Source of the DNA: Tridacna crocea
Taxonomy: Eukaryota > Mollusca > Bivalvia > Cardiida > Cardiidae
Reading direction: 5' to 3'
NCBI GenBank assembly: GCA_943736015.1
Contig: OX031070.1
Location: 26,619,673-26,683,672 of the forward strand
Length of the DNA stretch: 64,000 nt
Within the stretch, counting starts at the first letter, position 1; every line of letters begins with the position of its first letter. A program made the translations under genes and the position numbers. Under the pieces are notes generated by a model that saw only the letters and a program-made list of their open reading frames with translations, had not been told where the DNA came from and did no database searches. Of this stretch, positions 46,099-57,471 are shown one piece after another.

Positions 46099-47366
46099 AA
46101 GAGGTTCGTGATGGCCCTGTATCGCTCCACTGGCTAACAAGTAAAACACTAAACGCCAAACAATATTTGACCAATTGGATTCAAACTTGAGGACATACAA
46201 AATTTTTTCTATAAAATCCTACAAGAAAGTTGTGACCCACAGGCAAATCCATTTTGACCGCAAAGCTATAATTACTTGAATCCTGGTGGAAGTCCACAAG
46301 ATAAAGCCCCATACCACATGATAGAGGTCTAGAATGTGTGGCTATAAACAAAAGATTTTCAAAGTTTTTTCAATAAAAGGCCTAGTAAAACATGAAACCC
46401 ATGAGACATGGTTAAATTTAGCAGCCCTAGTGTTTATTATGGTTAGTAACAAGATGACTTAGAAAGTGTTTACCACAAAAAGCCATGTAAAGCTTGTGAC
46501 CCTGGTGTGGAGACAAACTTGACCCCAAGGCTACAATTTGGGCCCTCCTTGTAGAGGCCCACTAGATAAAGCTACATGCAAAATTTGGTAGCCCTACGCC
46601 TTATGGCTAGGCACAAGTAGATTTTTAAAAAAATCCCAATATGACCCCATGTAAAACTTGTGACCCACAGGACAGGGCCAAATTTAATCCTGGGGCTATA
46701 ATTTGGGCACCTTTGGTAGACAACCACTTGATAAAGCTAGATGCAAAATTGAGTAGCCTTAGGTTCTATCGCTTGGTATGAGAAGAGTTTTAAAGTTTTC
46801 CCAATATAAGCCCATATAAAACTTGTGACCCCTGGGGCCGAGCCAAATTTGACCCCTGGGCTATCATTTGGGCACTCTTGGTAGACAACCACTTGATAAA
46901 GATACTTGCCAAATTAAGTAGCCCTAGGCCCTACGACAAGGTACTAGAAGGATTTTAAAGTTTTCCCTATATAAGCCATATATAAAACTTGTGACCCCCG
47001 GGGCGAGGCCAATTTTGACCCCAGGGCTATTATTTAAAGGAACTTGGTAAAGGTCTACTAGATAAAGCTACAAGCTAAATTTGGTAGCCCTAGGCCTTAT
47101 TGTTTCAGAGAAGAAGATTGTTTAAAAAAATCAATATTTTTCAGTTTTGTTGCCATGGCAACTAGAGTTTTTAAAGGAATAAAATTCTTTCAAGGAATTC
47201 TGAAGAAGATTATGGCAGGATCATTTCTGTGAAGTTTCATCAAAATTGGATGGGTAGTTTCAGAGAAGATTTTCGAAATAAAAGTTAACGCACGGATGGA
47301 CGTGCGCACGCACGACGGACACTGGGCCATGACATAAGCCCGCTGGCCTTCGGCCAGTGGAGCTAA
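46099..47366 (-). mobile_element. Helentron-like element E5 (AGCTCCACTGG family)
   Basis: Minus orientation. Left end TTAGCTCCACTGGCCGAAGG (reversed) ends at 47366; microsatellite GTGCGTGCGC 47295-47320; about six ~160-bp cores (TAGGCCTTATGGCTAGG, CTTGTGACCCC); right motif CCAGTGGAGCGATACAGG with a hairpin decayed by substitutions (46101-46118). Confidence 0.83.
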
Positions 47367-47539
47367 ATATACCGATTTCTTAAATTTGAAGGAGATTTCA
47401 AAACAGAATTGTCCATACATGAAAATGAGTACAAAGGGTACAAGAGTGAACTGGCTCAATGTAGTTTGGATTCAAATTAGAAAAACCCATCCCTTAAGTG
47501 TATTTCTTAATGAGACATTTGATCCAAGTAAGTTTTTAG

Positions 47540-48170
47540 AATATAAGGTTATTTAACATGCTTGGGTGCAATACTGAATTCTACTGGATGAGTACACACC
47601 AGAACCAGTCTATATTTTGGACGAGGTGACAACGGAGTCCAAAATAATTTATACAGTGGTTCTGCAGTTTAATAATCCAATTGAATTTTCAGTATTGTAC
47701 CCAAGCATGTTAAATGACCTCTTTATTTCACGCTTCCGTATTGACTTTAAAGTGAACGACAAGTATAGGGTCATTTCAATTGGAAAAAAAAATCAAATCA
47801 AAAGAGCGGTTTGAATTTGCTTTTTTTACAACAGACTTCGGTACACTACTCTTCTGGTCCAACATTGATAATCAGGACTCTTGCGTCCTTTTGAAAAATC
47901 CGTATTGGAGTCAAGCCTCATTTTGAAAAATCCAGTATTGGACTCTATCCTTGTTTTAAAAAATTCATATTGGACTCAAGCCTGGTTTTAAAAAATCGGT
48001 ATTGGACTCTTGCCTTGTTCTGAAAAATCCGTCTTTGATTCTTGCTGCTTTCTGAAAAATCTGTATTGGACTCTACAGCGTCTAATACAGGATAAGATAT
48101 TCTATACTCACGTGGTAGTATCAAAGCTATTTCATTGGACGTTAAATTGTAGGTATGAAATAAATTAAAG
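47540..48170 (+). mobile_element. Inverted-repeat element S, copy 2 (six 38-bp units)
   Basis: Imperfect palindrome from GGTTATTTAACATGCTTGGG (47548) to CCAAGCATGTTAAATGACC (47702-47720); then TTGACTTTAAAGTGAACGAC; then about six units of GAAAAATCCGTATTGGACTC (47890-48075). Copy 1 has three units. Confidence 0.8.
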
Positions 48171-48889
48171 TAGCAGCATCAACTAGAAGTCGAAATGTCT
48201 TGCAGCAAATTCTATCCAATTTAGGTGCCAGGTACATTAAGATAATACCAATTTCTAAGAATAAAAAGAATGACTTGCTCTCAGTGACTTAATTCCCCAA
48301 GAGTTTCATTTTTACTAGGGACACCTACCATGTACGGAAAAGAAAAGTGACTGTATTCGTATGCCAGTCTCAGACAGTGTATTTGACATTAATGATGAAT
48401 GAAAACTCATAATAAATATGGTACTGTCAATTTTATCAGTTCCTTGCAGAGTAGCAAACACTAATTTTTCATAATTTGTTACTGTACTGTTCTTGTTTCA
48501 TGCCACTTTGATGCTAGTTGAAAAGCTTACCTTGAAATACTGACCTTAAAACAGTTTTAAAACTTTTTTCAATGTTTGCATTATGTATTTATAAAGGAAT
48601 CTGATGATTTAAGAAATTTAGAATGTAGAAAGAATCATTGTAAATAGCCTTCTATATTAAAATTGATTCTTTCTTCTTCATTCATTATATTTAAAAAAAA
48701 TAGCACATTGTATAACTAGTTTTACCTGAAGGGTGGCCAGGAAACAATGAAATGAGTAGTTTATACTGAGTTTTCTGTATTTATTTACTCTGCCTTGCAA
48801 AAGAGACAATTTAGTGACAAAGACATAAATGTCTTAATGTAAATATAGTTTTAAATGATATTTTATCCAGAAAAAATATACATTTTTGT
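48171..48889. other. No feature recognised
   Basis: AT-rich, no ORF or array. Confidence 0.4.
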
Positions 48890-49262
48890 ACATGCGTAAG
48901 GGGGCTATGTGACATATAGCACATTGATGCATAAAATGAGTGACAATTTCTTCTTATGCATAAAGGTGCTATCTGTTAAAAGGGGCCATAACTCTTGAAA
49001 ACAAGATAGACCAAGGGTAAAATTACAGCAGGAATAACATTTCACCTTAGGCAACATAATACCTGTGCATGAAATGTATATGACATATGTGTTCAGAAAA
49101 AGTCAGCATTGAAATCTTTAAATGGCTTTTTCTCTAAAAGTTGAAAAATGCAGATAGCCCCTTGATGCACTAAGGGGTCGAATTTCACCTTTTGCCACCA
49201 TGTTTTCCAAAGGCTCCTACAAGCAATTCGTAGAAATGAGTATCTATGGAGTAAAGGGTTAA
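48890..49262. mobile_element. Element V, copy 2
   Basis: GTAAGGGGGCTATGTGAC, ATGCATAAAGGTGCTATCTG and GATAGCCCCTTGATGCACTA, then a P-like right part (CACCTTTTGCCACCATGTTT) ending AGTAAAGGGTTAA. Opposite orientation to 37440-37840. Confidence 0.6.
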
Positions 49263-49356
49263 ATATCTGTCACTCCTTCGGACTCCTTTTTCAACCACAT
49301 CAAACCCCATTCTGGTGAAAGATTTTTAATATCACACACCACAAATTGATTATCTT

Positions 49357-49794
49357 GTATTTATTTCATGCTTTCCGGTAGGATATCGAGAAATAGCAGT
49401 GAAAACATTTTTCGATCTTACACTGATACAACCAGTGAAAATAGCGATTTTCACGCTCTTGTTGCCATATGATGTCATATACCTTACATTTCTCGCGCTT
49501 GACGTAATATTGTAATGCGTTGCTATGCGGGAGGGGTACGCAACGGGGAATAACGGAAAAGAACTGTACTGGATTTTGATAAAGCTCCTCCAAGAAAGGG
49601 TTAAAAGCATGAAATAAATAGAATATAAATTTTGTTTTTTTCGGTGAAAGATCGAAATTTATTTCATCTTGTGAATATCATCGGTAATATTTTCACTCGT
49701 GGCAGTGCCACTCGTGAAAATATTACCGATGGTGTCCACGCGATGAAATAAATTTCGATCTTTCACCGAAAAAGACAAATATCCTCTATATCAC
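49357..49794 (-). mobile_element. Two-module palindromic element Q, copy 2
   Basis: Same two modules as copy 1. IR-flanked module 49357-49620, palindrome 49636-49790 with ~70-bp arms around GTGGCAGTGCCAC. The centre differs from copy 1 on both sides in a matched way (CACGCG/CACTCG). Confidence 0.85.
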
Positions 49795-49829
49795 CACCTG
49801 GATGCATGCTAAATGATTAAGAATAATGT

Positions 49830-50085
49830 TCCCATATTCAAACTTGTGATCCCCAGGGCGGGGCCAGTTTGGGCCCCAGGGGCATCATACGTACAAACTT
49901 TGTAGAGGTTTACTAGAAGATGCTTCATATAAAATATCAAAGCTCTATGCCATCCAGTTTCAGAAAAGAAAAATTATAAAGTTTTACTTTTTTATTACTA
50001 TGTTTCAAAACTTGTGACCCCTCTGGACAAGGCCAGTTTGACCCCAGGGACATCCCACAAGAAGATGCTACTGTAGCAGGGCCGT
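49830..50085 (-). mobile_element. Helentron-like core fragment
   Basis: Cores with GGGCCCCAGGGGCATCAT and CTTGTGACCCC, no ends. Confidence 0.65.
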
Positions 50086-50106
50086 AGGAACAGGAGCAAA
50101 GAGAAG

Positions 50107-50125
50107 GGGGGACCCCCCCCCCCCC
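50107..50125 (+). repeat. Poly-C tract
   Basis: Run of C after GGGGGGA, inside otherwise unique sequence; G-quadruplex-capable on the other strand. Confidence 0.7.
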
Positions 50126-50456
50126 AACCAATTATTCGATCACCAATGAAATGACCTTGTCAGTGTTTGGGCGAATATTGCTACGCAATCGTCATCGTAT
50201 ATGACTGAACTGACAGTAAATAATCCAAGTGAATTCTTATTTCATAATTTTTCAACTTTGTTTTAGTTTGAAATTCAAAGTAACGGTTTTCGTGTATCAA
50301 AGTGGTTCGGTTCTGTACCCAGGATGCCCAAATTAGATAGATGAGTATTTATAGAATGCCATCTAGCAGGAGATAATTATCTACTTTGTTATCTGACCGA
50401 CACCACACAAATTCTTACGTCACATTTCATTCAGTGTGATTTCTGCTTTATTATAG

Positions 50457-50775
50457 CTCACCTGAGCATGAATTGCTCTTGAAGGTGAGCTTTTTTTATC
50501 ACTCAATATGTCGATCCTTTGTCCATCATGTGTCATATGTCGTCCACAGTTTCTTTCAACATCTTCTCCTCCTAAACCATTGGGCCAATCTTGATAAAAC
50601 TTGGCAGGGATGTTTCTTAGGTGAAGCTCTACCAAAACTGTTCAAGAGATTAAATTCCACGCGTAACACTGGTTATCATGGCATTCAAAAGGGAAAAAAT
50701 AGCAAAATCTTTGAATATCTTCTTCTCTGAAACTAGAAGGTGCAGTGCTTTGATATTTGGTATGCACTACCAGCA
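50457..50775 (+). mobile_element. Left end of an AGCTCACCTGAGC-family element
   Basis: TATAGCTCACCTGAGCATG with inverted partner AAGGTGAGCTTTT 20 bases on; then CTTGATAAAACTTGGCAGGG core. No right end. Confidence 0.75.
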
Positions 50776-53526
50776 CGTAGGAAGTGTTTCAAGTTTTCAA
50801 GTTTGTTGGGGCTAACTTCGAAATACTGAGATTTTGTGCGTGGTTGTTGCATTGCACTAACAACTCATATAATTTTAAAATCAATGGGGAGGGGGACTGA
50901 ATGCCCCCCCAGCCCCCTTGTTCCCACGGGCCGTTTTCAACATTATTTCAGTTTTATCACGGCGATCAATACATCTCTCCATGCTTTCTTGGAGTATCGT
51001 GCACCAGTACTCCGCACAACTTTCTTTCCAAGACACTGGCTGCTTCCTCCACAAACCATGTCAAAGCAATGGATAGCGATAGGATACGCTTCCTGGTACA
51101 CCTTCCTTATCAAGCTGTAGGCCTAACTTCATGAGGAATGTTAGGTCAAGTATGTCAACTACATCTTAGACATTTGCGGGCGGACATGGATATGGAGATG
51201 GACAACAGAAAGCAGAAAAAACTCGGGGATTGTCTCAACACATTCATTTGTGACGCGTCAGGCATAAAGGAACCATATGAGAACTGCAAAAAACATCGAC
51301 CCTGGTCAGACTACGCCGACAGCACAGTCTGACCAGGGTCAAAACTTTACGCTTTTGGCAGATGTTCTGTATGTTAAAAGACCATTCAACCATGCTAAAT
51401 AGTTGTTAAACATATCTTCCCGGATCAACCTAAGCTGGCTTCGATCTCCTCATCATTTTTTTAATTTACGGGTTCAATTATGGGCTCTTTTTTGCGTGAC
51501 GGGTCACATGTATCAAAATCGTTGTGCGTGACGGGTCACATGTATCAAAATGATCGTTAAGGCCGTATAATAATTTTTTATTGAAATCTTTTACAATAAT
51601 CATTTTTAGCTCGATTGTTTATGAAGAAAACGTCGAGGTACTCTCGTAGCCCTGGTGTCGTCTGCGCCATCGTCTGCGTTGTTATTGGGTAAAAACTTTG
51701 ACATTATAAAAAATTGACATTTTATATCTCTTGTCATGACGGAAGATAGTCACCTGAAGCTTGGACAGCTTGTTCTCTGTCACATGGGGAACCGATACAA
51801 CAAGGGCAGATAACCATGAAAGTAGTTTTGACACAGTTAAACCCACTTGTTCGACTTAGTATTTCCAATAAAAGTCAAGCGACTGTAGCCAAGCCAAGAA
51901 AACATGATAATCAAGCTAATAGCATTGTTAGAAACATAACTTTTCATCGAATCGATCCTAATGATTTACAGCAATTCGGATATACTATTTTTGCAATGAT
52001 TCGAAAAGTTAACGATAGGAATTGTCTCTGACGCCCCCAAAGTTAACCTTTAATGCACTGCGTTTATGTCTTCAACCTTCATCCTGTAACATGAAATATA
52101 TTGCTTATCAACATGCATGTTGACGTTTTTCTCCCACTCTCCGACACACATGTGCATTACAGAAGCTCTCCGACTCAAATGTGCATTACAGAAGGTCATG
52201 ACTAGAAATCTGTTTGGATATATCGTATTAATTTTTATCCACGACCAATACGCAGCCAACCGGAAATGGTAACTCTGGTCAAATTTGTGCATCAGAATGA
52301 ATTGCTGGATATCATGCTGATGACCCTTAATCCAGTTTCCGTCTACCAAACCATATCAGTATTGTATATGATAACCTGGGTATAAATCCACATGCATTCG
52401 GCATACCGGGGGTGACAGGAGCCATCAAATTAGATATAGGTACGGAATTGGCCGAGTTAAGACGAGTGAGCCTACATGTACAGAAGTAAAATCGATACCC
52501 GAAGTAAAACTATTTTTGATCGAATTTTAGCAGGTCTTCATATTTTTGACTCGTTCCATCCATTGCACCGACAACCATCCCAATTTTATTTAAGTTTCCC
52601 TGTCGGGTCGACCATTATGCAATCACATACAAACCTGAATACCGTTGGAAAGTGTCGTAAAGACCACACATCAATGCATTTATCACATTTCTTTCTGTCA
52701 AGATACTAACGTAAAACAACAAAGTTAAAAAAACTAAGTTGGAAAATGATACCAACCACATGAGCAACAGAAGCACTATGTTTCTATAGAGCAACAATGT
52801 TGCAATGTTGTGTGGAAAATGAGGAGGCAAAAAACAATGGGGGAATTAGGCATAAGTAGCAGTACTGAAATTGCTGATGCTATTTAAAAGTTTTACCATT
52901 GTGTTCTATCAGAAGCGCTGAATAAAAATGGAGTTAAGGATTACAATCCCTATAGGCTATTCAGCCAATCTCGGCAACTTCCGTCTTTTACTATGAGACT
53001 TGGGGACTGTGGACCTTAAACCATGATGTCTTTTTCTTTGGCCTATATACATAATGTCATAGTTACTTTGAGAAAACCCCTTATTGAAACCTGTATTCCG
53101 TTGTCCATCTCCACATCCATGTCCATTCATAAATGTCTCTTAAAGCTACACGGAAGTAATATATTTGTATAGATGCTTTCCTCAAGTTTCCTGCCTAAGA
53201 ATACATGTATACACATAGACCATGCTATGTATTAACAATTAAAGTGTTCAAAACAGTTTTTTCAAGTTCAGGTACACGAAAGGCAGTTGTCCTGTGAAAA
53301 CAGCAAGTCATAAAATGACTCCATTTACATTTTCCATTGGGGTTTTGGTCAGTAAATATATAATGATGTTAAACATATATAGCAAAGTGACTTTCATTTT
53401 TGTTGTTTTTCTAGAGTGTAAATGTTACACGTAAATTAACTGATTTTGGGTGTAAGGTACTTTTCATCTAACAAATAAACTAGTAATATTTGCAAGTCTT
53501 TTAGTGTGCATCCTCGGAACCTCTGT
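50776..53526. other. Mostly unique DNA, one hairpin
   Basis: No supported gene. A 15-bp-arm hairpin GACCCTGGTCAGACT ... AGTCTGACCAGGGTC lies at 51298-51340. A GTGACGGGTCACATGTATC repeat occurs twice at 51497-51547. Short ORFs here lack domains. Confidence 0.45.
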
Positions 53527-53746
53527 TTAACCCTTTCCCAAACAATCCCTGGTTTTTACGGGTCTGGAATTGTAGCCTTTTGAAAACCTTGTGGGAAAAG
53601 GAGAAAATACTGGTAACCAGCATTTTTTCCTTTTCCCACAATGTTTTCTACCCTATCATAGACAGAAATCATCTTTTCAGCTAGAGTTGAATTGTTGTCT
53701 TTCAATTTGGTCTAGTCCAAAAGTTTGTCGTTTGGGAAAGGGTTAA
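53527..53746 (+). mobile_element. P-family hairpin MITE with TTAA flanks
   Basis: TTAACCCTTTCCCAAACAAT to TCGTTTGGGAAAGGGTTAA. Same subfamily as 60117-60346, opposite strand. Confidence 0.92.
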
Positions 53747-53860
53747 TTAAAGCATTACACTGCTCTCCATGCATCTAGGTGGAATACAGAAGCTGGGTCA
53801 ATGAGGATGCCTTATGTGCTTTTGCAGTAAGCATTATGATCTTGTTTCTATGTAACCCTT

Positions 53861-54088
53861 TTAACCCTTTACCAAACAAGCCCTTGCTTTTACGTGTCTG
53901 CTATACAAGTCTTTTGAAAACACTGTGGGAAAAGAAAAAATTACTCGTTATGAGCAATTTCTCCTTTTCCCACAGTGTTTTCTACCCATTTGAAGAACTT
54001 TCTGCCATTTTTATCAAATTTGTAATTGTTGTCTGCAAACTGTTCGAGTTTGAAAGAGTCTAAACTTTGGAGTTTGGGAAAGGGTTAA
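53861..54088 (+). mobile_element. P-family hairpin MITE with TTAA flanks
   Basis: TTAACCCTTTACCAAACAAG to GTTTGGGAAAGGGTTAA. Tip of the TTACTCGTTATGAGCAA type, as at 34249-34474. Confidence 0.92.
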
Positions 54089-54420
54089 CTCTTTATCAAG
54101 CAACAAAACTTGTAGGCTAATTCAAATTGAAAGTATATGCAGACATAATAAAGTAACCGCAGCTCAAATCACACGTGGAATTTGACATTTTATGATAAAA
54201 TATATGATTAAATATAAGAAATCAAAGGACTGAAAGTCCTGAAAAGCGGATTTGTTGAATAGTTTCAAGCTATTTGGTGTGATGTGAAAAATCTAAATAC
54301 CCACCCTTTAAACTATTTTTTCCAATTCCAATAGTGTTTTCAATTATATGAGTAAACTTAAGTTCATTTACAGGTATCATTTTCTTTTGTCTGCAGATGC
54401 ATTTAACTCTTTCCATATTA
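54089..54420. mobile_element. Diverged P copy with an inserted U-type right end
   Basis: Left arm AACTCTTTATCAAGCAAC (54089) and right-arm traces (TTTTGTCTGCAGATGC, 54390) are separated by ~150 bases ending AAATACCCACCCTTTAA (54291-54312), the same terminus as element U1. Confidence 0.55.
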
Positions 54421-54734
54421 TAGGCAACACCAGAAGCTTTGATGGACAGTGTAGGTCAAGATCAGACTTCACAGAACATGCAGTCTGATCTCTGATCTCC
54501 ACTGTTCCCTGCTTCATCGTAGATTCATGACCGAATTGTTTCTTGATCTTGCAGAAGAAATGTATTTTTAGCCTTTGAGACAATGCAATTAATTTGTTCA
54601 GTAGTGAAAGCGTTAAAGTGCCTAAAACTTGTCATATGCGACAGTAATGAACAATGAAATGGCATTAATTTGATTACCATATTTGATTAAAAAACAAGAA
54701 GTACTGCAACTTATGCATAGATGATTGACGTAGA

Positions 54735-54805
54735 CTAACCTTGTGTTTTCAAAAGACTTTTACTGCAGACACGTAAAAACCAGGGCTTGTTTGGGAAAGG
54801 GTTAA
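54735..54805. mobile_element. Right-end fragment of a P-family MITE
   Basis: GTTTTCAAAAGACTTTTACTG to GTTTGGGAAAGGGTTAA. Confidence 0.75.
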
Positions 54806-56466
54806 AATCATCACACATCACCAGGCAGAAAATAGTCCTTTTTTTAAAAAAATGTGAATCCAAGCCCTTTGTACAACTGAAGGTACTTTTGCAGCCAGAA
54901 TGGATGAAGATCACACTCAGTGTGACATATTGCCATGCAAAGTAAAAAATGACTTAAACATAACTAAATTAAAACTTTCAAGTTGAATGTACAAATCCAA
55001 TTATTGCTATTTTGAGGTTAATTCTTTTCAGAAAAATACTTTCTTACAAGGCAGTATGGATGAAAGATCAGACTGCACTTTTGTGCAATCTGATCATAAT
55101 CAACACTGTCTGCAAAAGGTCCTTGAGTAGCACTTATCAGCCTAAGGGTTAATGGCATTGGGTCACTCTATAAAAGTTTAAAAACTATATTGGCATACTT
55201 TCACGCTAAGGTTTGAATTACATAAAACACAGACACTGTCTTATACTCTTAAATATGGGCTGAGCTGCAGTTCATGATAAGAATTTAAATAAGTAAAAAT
55301 AGTTATATAACTTGCTCTGTAAATGCACTTCTAATTCACAGGATCAGAAATATATCAAAGATGTCAAATCTATATCTCTAAAAGAAAGACGTATAGATGC
55401 ATTTCTGTGCATCCTTTGTCATAAATTATCTACTACCTCGGCATTTTTTTCCCCCCGAAAGGTCACAAAATAAAATTCAAGGTATCAGAGGGACTAAAAA
55501 TGGAGTTTTACATCTTGAAGACAAATTGGAAGCCTATCTGAGTCCTTTAGGATTCACGTTAGTGGATGTCTAGTTCACTGAGAAGGACACGATATTCCAT
55601 CAAAAACCGTCAGTTCAATTCGTGTCACGGGTTCGTACTTGATCGGGGCCGTTTGTAAATATTTCTTACCGTCGATGACAAGAGAGAAATATTGGTTCCA
55701 AGCTTTTATGCTACAGGATGCATAAAAATAAAATATTTTTTTATACACTGCACGATCTCCATACTATCAAAAGTTATGCAAAAATGTTTCAAACAATTCG
55801 GAAATTCATCGAGAGCGTCATACGAGTGGCGGCAACTGGGTTAGGTCGACTTTATGGGTTCTGTATATTCGTTATCGACAGGGCTTTTAATTATTTATGG
55901 CCAAATTCTAGCTGGCTCTCTGAACTGTGAACAATTTTTTAAATAAGACATGGTTGAAAATGTGATTTTATCGTGGAAAAATTGCTTAATCTTCTTGTTT
56001 ATTTGGCAGCGGACGATACAAGTTGTGAATGAAAGTTCTTGAATGAAAACGAGGGCAGTGTAAATAATGTTCATACGAGCTACATTTTGAAAAATACAAG
56101 AACAAACTTTGTTTTAGTATTTAAAGTAATTTAGATTGACTATTTTTGAAATTTGGTTTTGGTGAAATTTCGATAAAGAAATCAACCTTAATTTGTATGG
56201 TTTGTTCAGGGTCAGAATTGATCTGATTTGTAGATCTGCGTTATTAGCCTATAAATCAGCCATGCAAAACTGAAAGTAAGCGCGCATGCGTCGTTACGGA
56301 TGATGTATTTGGTTCCGGTCAAAACGATCACAGTAAGCGGATTTGCTATAGCAAATCCGCTAAAAATACTCCCCTGTATATAAAGGGGAGTATTTTTACA
56401 TATTTAATCATATAGTTTTATAAAAGAATGTCAAATTCCTGAGCTCAAATGATAATTCCTGTCTTT
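54806..56466. other. No gene; one hairpin
   Basis: GATCAGACTGCAC-TTTT-GTGCAATCTGATC (55066-55095) is the core of a small repeat also seen, diverged, near 54440-54500 and 63125-63175. A 70-codon frame at 55718-55930 has no recognisable domain. Confidence 0.5.
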
Positions 56467-56574
56467 GACAGAGTAGAAAACATGGTTACCAGTGTTTTCT
56501 CCTTTTTCGAAAATGCTCCCATAAACTTTTTTCTTCAAGGTAATTAAAACTCAGAATTGTATAGTAAAGGGTAA
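56467..56574 (+). mobile_element. Partial P-family MITE
   Basis: GAGTAGAAAACATGGTTACC and GTATAGTAAAGGGTAAA; left part absent. Confidence 0.6.
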
Positions 56575-56614
56575 ACTCAGTTTTTCTGAAATATTGAGGA
56601 AACAAATGTTGACT

Positions 56615-56841
56615 TGACTCTTGACCACACTTTCCCAACTTTTGACGACCCTGAGAAAGACAGCCTTTGAAAACATTGTGGGAAAAGGAGAAAATGCTGG
56701 TAACCAGCATTTTCTCCTTTTCCAACAATGTTTTCTACCCTTTCCAAATGAATTTTCAATTTTTGATTCACATTCATTTTGTTGTCTGCAATGCTTTCAA
56801 TTTGGATCAGTCCAAAATTCTGTCGTTTGGTAAAGAGTTAA
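56615..56841 (+). mobile_element. P-family hairpin MITE
   Basis: Perfect-arm hairpin around ATGCTGGTAACCAGCAT; right end TCGTTTGGTAAAGAGTTAA. Confidence 0.88.
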
Positions 56842-56967
56842 TTAACAGGTTTTCTTGTTTTTGCTATCCCTGGGTAAACAGTCACATCCTTATTAATTTT
56901 CCCTACAAAATTCCATTTTTCTCAGCCCAATTTTTTTTAAAAATCCGAGTCTGGTTTAACACCCCTT

Positions 56968-57187
56968 TACCACCTTACCAAAGTTTACATGACGCATTTC
57001 AGACTTACCAAAATTAGGAAATTTGTAGACAACAAGTAAAATGTGGCTCTACCAATCGGATTAATCTTTGATATAGTTGGAAACATTATGGAAGAAAAAG
57101 AATATGCTTATTACAAGCACTTCCTCCTTTTCCATAAATATTTTCAAAAGCCGTCTGTAACCTCAGGGTTTTGCTTGGCAAAGGGAT
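56968..57187 (-). mobile_element. P-family MITE, diverged
   Basis: GTAGACAACAAGTAAAATG, tip TGCTTATTACAAGCA (stem kept, sequence changed), TTGGCAAAGGG. Confidence 0.65.
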
Positions 57188-57216
57188 ATCACTTGTACAT
57201 GAGTAGACGTAATCTT

Positions 57217-57471
57217 TTAACCCTTTCGCAAACATTCCCGAGTTTTGATAACCCTAAAAGAGAAGCGGCTTTTCGAAAACATGGTAGGATAAGGAGAAAA
57301 TGCTGGTACCAGCTTTTTCTCCTTAATCCTCCGTGTTTTAGATCCTTTTAAGGCAGTTTCGTCCATTGGTATCACTGTCAAATCTGTGGTCTACAGATGC
57401 TTTCAGTTTTTTGTTTTTTTTTTTTTGTGGGGGGGGGGGGGCTTCCAGAATATATTGTTTGGTAAAGAGTT
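57217..57471 (+). mobile_element. P-family MITE with poly-T/poly-G insertion
   Basis: TTAACCCTTTCGCAAACATT to TTTGGTAAAGAGTTT. The right arm holds a run of T followed by ~14 G (57409-57441), absent from other copies. Confidence 0.8.

Noticed and set aside
50836..51332. Cluster of short plus-strand frames (94, 77 and 64 codons)
   Set aside because: Overlapping frames with no recognisable domain; one runs through a hairpin repeat.
55718..55930. 70-codon frame
   Set aside because: No recognised motif, no supporting context; could be chance.
56615..56841. Annotated miRNA genes at the hairpins
   Set aside because: The hairpins are the centres of a repeated MITE; no evidence of processing can be seen in DNA alone.
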